Shown: one piece after another, positions 60,609 to 64,000 of the stretch
How the letters are laid out: each line of letters starts with the position of its first letter
How positions within the stretch are numbered: position 1 is the first letter of the stretch
Assembly (NCBI RefSeq): GCF_009380135.2
Contig: NZ_WHUT02000004.1
Coordinates: 62,001 to 126,000 of the forward strand
DNA from: Fertoeibacter niger
Lineage (GTDB): Bacteria > Pseudomonadota > Alphaproteobacteria > Rhodobacterales > Rhodobacteraceae
Length of the DNA stretch: 64,000 bases
Direction: 5' to 3'
The notes under the pieces: generated by a model
The model's database searches: none
The model's input: only the letters and a program-made list of their open reading frames with translations
Told to the model about the DNA's origin: nothing
Translations under genes and position numbers: made by a program

Positions 60609-62006
60609 ATGAAACCCCTTGGCACCAGCCCCGTCGCCCAACAGAAGCCGAGCAGCGTTGCGGCGGCAGTTCTTTCGCTTGTGCCGGTCTATGGCACACC
60701 GGGGGCAGATGAGATCACGGGCACAGATGGCAATGACCGCTGCCATGGCGGCGCGGGCAATGACAGCCTGTATGGCGGGTTGGGGGCCGACAGCCTGTTC
60801 GGCGGCGCGGATGATGACCACCTTCATGGCGGCGCGGGCGATGACCAGCTTGACGGTGGGTCAGGCAATGACAGCCTGTTTGGCGATGATGGCCATGACC
60901 TTGTGCGCGGCCAGTCGGGGCGTGACCGGCTGTTTGGCGGCGCAGGCAATGACACACTCTATGGCGGCAGCGACAATGACACGCTGGATGGCGGCGCAGG
61001 GGATGACCGGCTGTTCGGCGATGACGGCAACGACCTGCTGTCAGGCGGCGCGGGGGCTGACAGGTTGCTGGGCGGCACTGGCCATGACACGGCCTATGGC
61101 GGGTCGGGCAATGACGCGCTTTATGGCGATGCGGGGCATGACCATCTGTTCGGCGACACCGGCGATGACCGGATCTGGGGCGGTGCCGGGAATGACCGGA
61201 TCTATGGCGGCACCGGCAACGACACCGTCTATGGCGGATCAGACACCGACCGCATCTATGGCGATGCCGGGGATGACGCGCTGTTTGGCGATGATGGCAA
61301 CGACCTGCTGAGTGGCGGCGCCGGGGTTGACCGGCTGTTTGGCGGCAACGGCGCGGACAGTCTTTTTGGCGGGTCGGATGATGACCGGCTTTATGGCGGG
61401 TCGGGCGACGACCGGCTGTTTGGCGAGGCGGGCGCTGACCGGCTGTATGGTGGTGTGGGCAAGGATGTGGTCTACGGCGGCACCGGGGCCGACTGGCTGG
61501 AGGGCAACGCCGACAGTGACCGGCTTTATGGTGGCGCGGGGCGTGACAGCCTGTTTGGCGGCACGGCGGCGGATTGGCTTTATGGCGGGGATGACGACGA
61601 TACGCTGATGGGCGGGTCGGATGGCGACTGGCTGTATGGCGGATCGGGGCGCGATCTGCTGCGCGGCGAAGGCGGGTCGGACTACATCTTTGGCGGTGAC
61701 GGATCGGATACGATCGAGGGTGGCAGCGGCAAGGACAGGCTGTTTGGCGGTGACGGCGCGGACACGTTCATTTTCCGCAGCGGTGCGCAGGATGACATCA
61801 TCAAGGACTTCAACCGTTTTGCCGGCGACCGCATCGCGCTGGACAGCCGGCTGTGGGACGGCGATCTGACGGCAGCCGAGGTCGTTGCGCAGTTCGGCCA
61901 GATGTCGGGGCGCAACCTGCAACTGACGTTCGGCAACGGCGATCTGTTGCAGATCGACGATTTCCGCCACCCCGAACTCTTGGCGCAGTTCATCGACCTG
62001 TTCTGA
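60609..62006 (+). CDS. RTX calcium-binding repeat protein 1 (40 nonapeptides)
   Basis: The protein consists of a short N-terminal hydrophobic segment (MKPLGTSPVAQQKPSSVAAAVLSLVPVY), 40 uninterrupted nonapeptides of the GGxGxDxLx type, and a 77-residue tail. The repeats fold as a calcium-dependent parallel beta-roll. The tail (ADTFIFRSGAQDDIIKDF, then GDRIAL and LTAAEVV) is of the serralysin C-terminal type that carries a type I secretion signal. There is no protease, lipase or adhesin domain. The start at 60609 matches the paralogue's N-terminus; 60507 is possible and would add 34 residues. It is probably secreted by a type I system encoded elsewhere. Confidence 0.9.
   Translation: MKPLGTSPVAQQKPSSVAAAVLSLVPVYGTPGADEITGTDGNDRCHGGAGNDSLYGGLGADSLFGGADDDHLHGGAGDDQLDGGSGNDSLFGDDGHDLVRGQSGRDRLFGGAGNDTLYGGSDNDTLDGGAGDDRLFGDDGNDLLSGGAGADRLLGGTGHDTAYGGSGNDALYGDAGHDHLFGDTGDDRIWGGAGNDRIYGGTGNDTVYGGSDTDRIYGDAGDDALFGDDGNDLLSGGAGVDRLFGGNGADSLFGGSDDDRLYGGSGDDRLFGEAGADRLYGGVGKDVVYGGTGADWLEGNADSDRLYGGAGRDSLFGGTAADWLYGGDDDDTLMGGSDGDWLYGGSGRDLLRGEGGSDYIFGGDGSDTIEGGSGKDRLFGGDGADTFIFRSGAQDDIIKDFNRFAGDRIALDSRLWDGDLTAAEVVAQFGQMSGRNLQLTFGNGDLLQIDDFRHPELLAQFIDLF
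60693..61772 (+). repeat. 27-bp-period coding repeat, 40 units (RTX array 1)
   Basis: Forty nine-residue units occupy 1080 bp with no insertion or frame change. Units vary in sequence, so the DNA is not a recent tandem expansion. Common units read GGAGNDxLY, GGSGDDRLF and GDDGNDLLS, with Asp and Gly at the calcium positions. Confidence 0.92.
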
Positions 62007-62029
62007 AGGCCCTGCGCAAGGCCGGAAAG

Positions 62030-62049
62030 CGCCGCCGCAGCGGCGTTTT
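62030..62049 (+). terminator. Intrinsic terminator after RTX gene 1
   Basis: CGCCGC-CGCA-GCGGCG is followed by TTTT, beginning 24 bp after the stop. RTX gene 2 therefore probably has its own promoter in 62050-62203, where TTGAAA at 62102 and an ACACA-TT-TGTGT repeat at 62111-62122 are seen. Confidence 0.75.
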
Positions 62050-62203
62050 CATGCATGGGCAGACCCTGCGGCGCGGCCGGGCATCATTCCGCCATTTTCC
62101 TTTGAAAACAACACATTTGTGTCCAGCATTCAGACACAGTTAACGCAAAGTCAAAGGGCATCAAGGCGGGCAGAGACTCCCTTTCACATCCAGTCGAGGT
62201 GCC

Positions 62204-63454
62204 ATGACGAAACCGATCTTCCTGACGCCTGCCCTGGCGCTGCCGCTAAGCAGCCTTGCGGCGGGCCTTCTTTACGGCGGCGCGCATGCCGACCGGATGC
62301 TGGGCTCTTCCGGCAATGACACGATGTTTGGCGGGGCCGGGGCCGACCTGATGCTGGGCAGCGGCGGCCATGACCAGCTCAGCGGCGGCGACGATGCCGA
62401 CACCCTGTCTGGCGGAACCGGCAACGACCAGCTTTTTGGCGGCGATGGCGACGATTCGCTGCTGGGCGACGACGGCAATGACCTGCTGGATGGCGGGCTG
62501 GGGATCGACCGGCTGTATGGCGGCGTCGGCAATGACACCGGTTACGGCGGCGATGGCGATGACAAGCTGTATGGCGGTCTGGGCGATGACCTGCTGTTCG
62601 GCGATGCGGGCCGTGACATGCTGGAGGGCGGCGCGGGGCGTGACCGGCTTTACGGCGGCAATGATGCCGACACCCTGTTCGGCGGCACCGAGGATGACCG
62701 GCTTTTTGGCGGGTCGGGCGAAGACAAGCTGTTTGGCGATGACGGCAACGACCTGCTGGAAGGCGGGCTTGGCAATGACGAGCTGTTTGGCGGGACCGGG
62801 GCAGATACGCTTTATGGCGGATCAGGCCATGACAAGCTCTATGGCAGCCTGGGCGACGACCAGATTCTCGCGGAAAGCGGCAATGATCTGGTTTATGGCA
62901 GCGAGGGCAGAGACAAGATTTATGGCGGGCATGATGCCGATACCCTGTATGGCGGGTCAGAGGATGACCAGCTTTACGGCGGCGATGGGGCAGACCGGCT
63001 GTTTGGCGGCAACGGGATCGACTGGCTGTATGGCGGCGATGCCAATGATGCGCTTTACGGCGATGGCGACGCGGACTTTGTCTATGGCGGCGACGGCAAC
63101 GATGCCATCTATGGCGGCGCGGGCGATGACAGCGTGTCGGGCGGGGCGGGCAATGACTGGCTGAACGGCAGCAAGGGCAAGGACGTGCTGAGCGGCGGGG
63201 ACGGTGCCGACAAGTTCGTTTTCCTGGCCGGGTCATCCAAAGACCGGATCAAGGATTTCGACGTGAACGAGGGCGACCGGATCGTGCTGGATCGCAATCT
63301 GTGGAGCGGCAGTCTGACCGCGGCGCAAGTGGTGCAGCGTTTCGGCGAGGTGGACGGCCGCGACCTGATCCTGGACTTTGGCGGCGGGAACGAGCTGAAG
63401 ATCGACGGTTTCAGCGAACTGCCCTGGCTGTTCGCCTTTGTGGACATTGTCTGA
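62204..63454 (+). CDS. RTX calcium-binding repeat protein 2 (35 nonapeptides)
   Basis: The 416-residue paralogue of the upstream RTX protein has a 24-residue N-terminal segment (MTKPIFLTPALALPLSSLAA then GLLY), 35 uninterrupted nonapeptides, and a 77-residue tail of the same length and pattern (ADKFVFLAGSSKDRIKDF, GDRIVL, LTAAQVV). The ATG follows GAGGTGCC. Unit 23 starts with Ala instead of Gly (AESGNDLVY), and unit 22 is weak, so calcium binding may be broken there. There is no enzymatic domain. Confidence 0.92.
   Translation: MTKPIFLTPALALPLSSLAAGLLYGGAHADRMLGSSGNDTMFGGAGADLMLGSGGHDQLSGGDDADTLSGGTGNDQLFGGDGDDSLLGDDGNDLLDGGLGIDRLYGGVGNDTGYGGDGDDKLYGGLGDDLLFGDAGRDMLEGGAGRDRLYGGNDADTLFGGTEDDRLFGGSGEDKLFGDDGNDLLEGGLGNDELFGGTGADTLYGGSGHDKLYGSLGDDQILAESGNDLVYGSEGRDKIYGGHDADTLYGGSEDDQLYGGDGADRLFGGNGIDWLYGGDANDALYGDGDADFVYGGDGNDAIYGGAGDDSVSGGAGNDWLNGSKGKDVLSGGDGADKFVFLAGSSKDRIKDFDVNEGDRIVLDRNLWSGSLTAAQVVQRFGEVDGRDLILDFGGGNELKIDGFSELPWLFAFVDIV
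62276..63220 (+). repeat. 27-bp-period coding repeat, 35 units (RTX array 2)
   Basis: Thirty-five nine-residue units occupy 945 bp in one frame. Together with array 1 this gives 75 units in about 2.5 kb. The arrays differ in unit order, so the second is not a simple copy of the first. Confidence 0.92.
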
Positions 63455-63534
63455 CGCAGGGCTGACCGGGGGCTGACACAGGGGCTGACCGGGCGCAGGT
63501 CCGGTCGGTGCATAGCAGTCGGCACGCATGAAAA

Positions 63535-63562
63535 GGCCGCGGGGCATGACATCCCCGCGGCC
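63535..63562 (-). terminator. Terminator of mdh
   Basis: GGCCGCGGGG and CCCCGCGGCC form a 10-bp stem around an 8-base loop. On the minus strand it is followed by TTTT and lies just after the mdh stop. It marks mdh as ending its own transcript, separate from sucC. Confidence 0.85.
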
Positions 63563-63579
63563 CGTATTCTGTCCGCCGT

Positions 63580-64000
<421 letters not shown>

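Noticed and set aside
60693-63220. 27-bp periodic repeats that at first look resemble a CRISPR array
   Set aside because: The repeats are contiguous without spacers and translate into RTX nonapeptides in one frame on the plus strand.

Overview
The window is GC-rich chromosomal DNA from an alphaproteobacterium, almost certainly a member of the Rhodobacteraceae (Rhodobacter, Gemmobacter, Tabrizicola or a close relative). The evidence is the gene content and order: a ccoNOQP-ccoGHIS-fnrL block, a 2-oxoglutarate dehydrogenase E2 with two lipoyl domains in a mdh-sucCD-odhAB-lpd cluster, an NDUFS4-type complex I subunit, and the ethylmalonyl-CoA pathway genes ccr and ecm. No phage, plasmid, insertion sequence or CRISPR array was seen. 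Most of the window is core chromosome with a few small accessory patches.

From 1 to 5.2 kb lie the end of a sulfotransferase-like gene, uvrB, a secreted protein with a VHL-type beta domain, an NDUFS4-like gene coupled to an acetyltransferase, and tRNA-Glu. From 5.6 to 14.3 kb is the high-affinity cbb3 oxidase, its assembly genes and the oxygen sensor FnrL, all on the minus strand. A universal stress protein is divergent from ccoN, and the shared upstream region has two FNR-type boxes. A third, perfect FNR box at 5.07 kb has no obvious target. From 15 to 28 kb are small housekeeping and unknown units: an IMPase-family phosphatase, PRC-barrel, M48 lipoprotein, nitroreductase, methylmalonyl/ethylmalonyl-CoA epimerase, an orphan receiver protein, aspS, and pabB-pabC.

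From 28.3 to 37.8 kb are carB, an AT-rich pair of unknown membrane genes abutting its 3' end, an RhlE-type RNA helicase, thymidine kinase, a DMT transporter and an unknown membrane protein. From 37.9 to 45.8 kb are a SPOR-domain protein, a nucleoside-salvage operon (cdd-deoA-deoB-add-upp), a stand-alone Lrp-type sensor domain and a RecD-like helicase. From 46.2 to 51.1 kb are crotonyl-CoA carboxylase/reductase and ethylmalonyl-CoA mutase, flanking a PlsB-type acyltransferase. With the epimerase at 21.5 kb this indicates acetate assimilation by the ethylmalonyl-CoA pathway.

From 51.3 to 64 kb is the TCA-cycle cluster (mdh, sucC, sucD, odhA, odhB, lpdA, minus strand). It is interrupted twice. 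Two opposite-strand genes for pure RTX calcium-binding repeat proteins, with 40 and 35 uninterrupted nonapeptides, sit between mdh and sucC. An AT-rich orphan gene and a MAPEG gene sit between odhB and lpdA. The sucC/RTX intergenic region carries twin 10-bp palindromes 21 bp apart. A family of GTAGGGTGGGC-like hairpins and 11-bp-phased TGCA repeats occur in intergenic DNA. The best candidates for new biology are the RTX pair, the VHL-domain protein and the AT-rich pair after carB.
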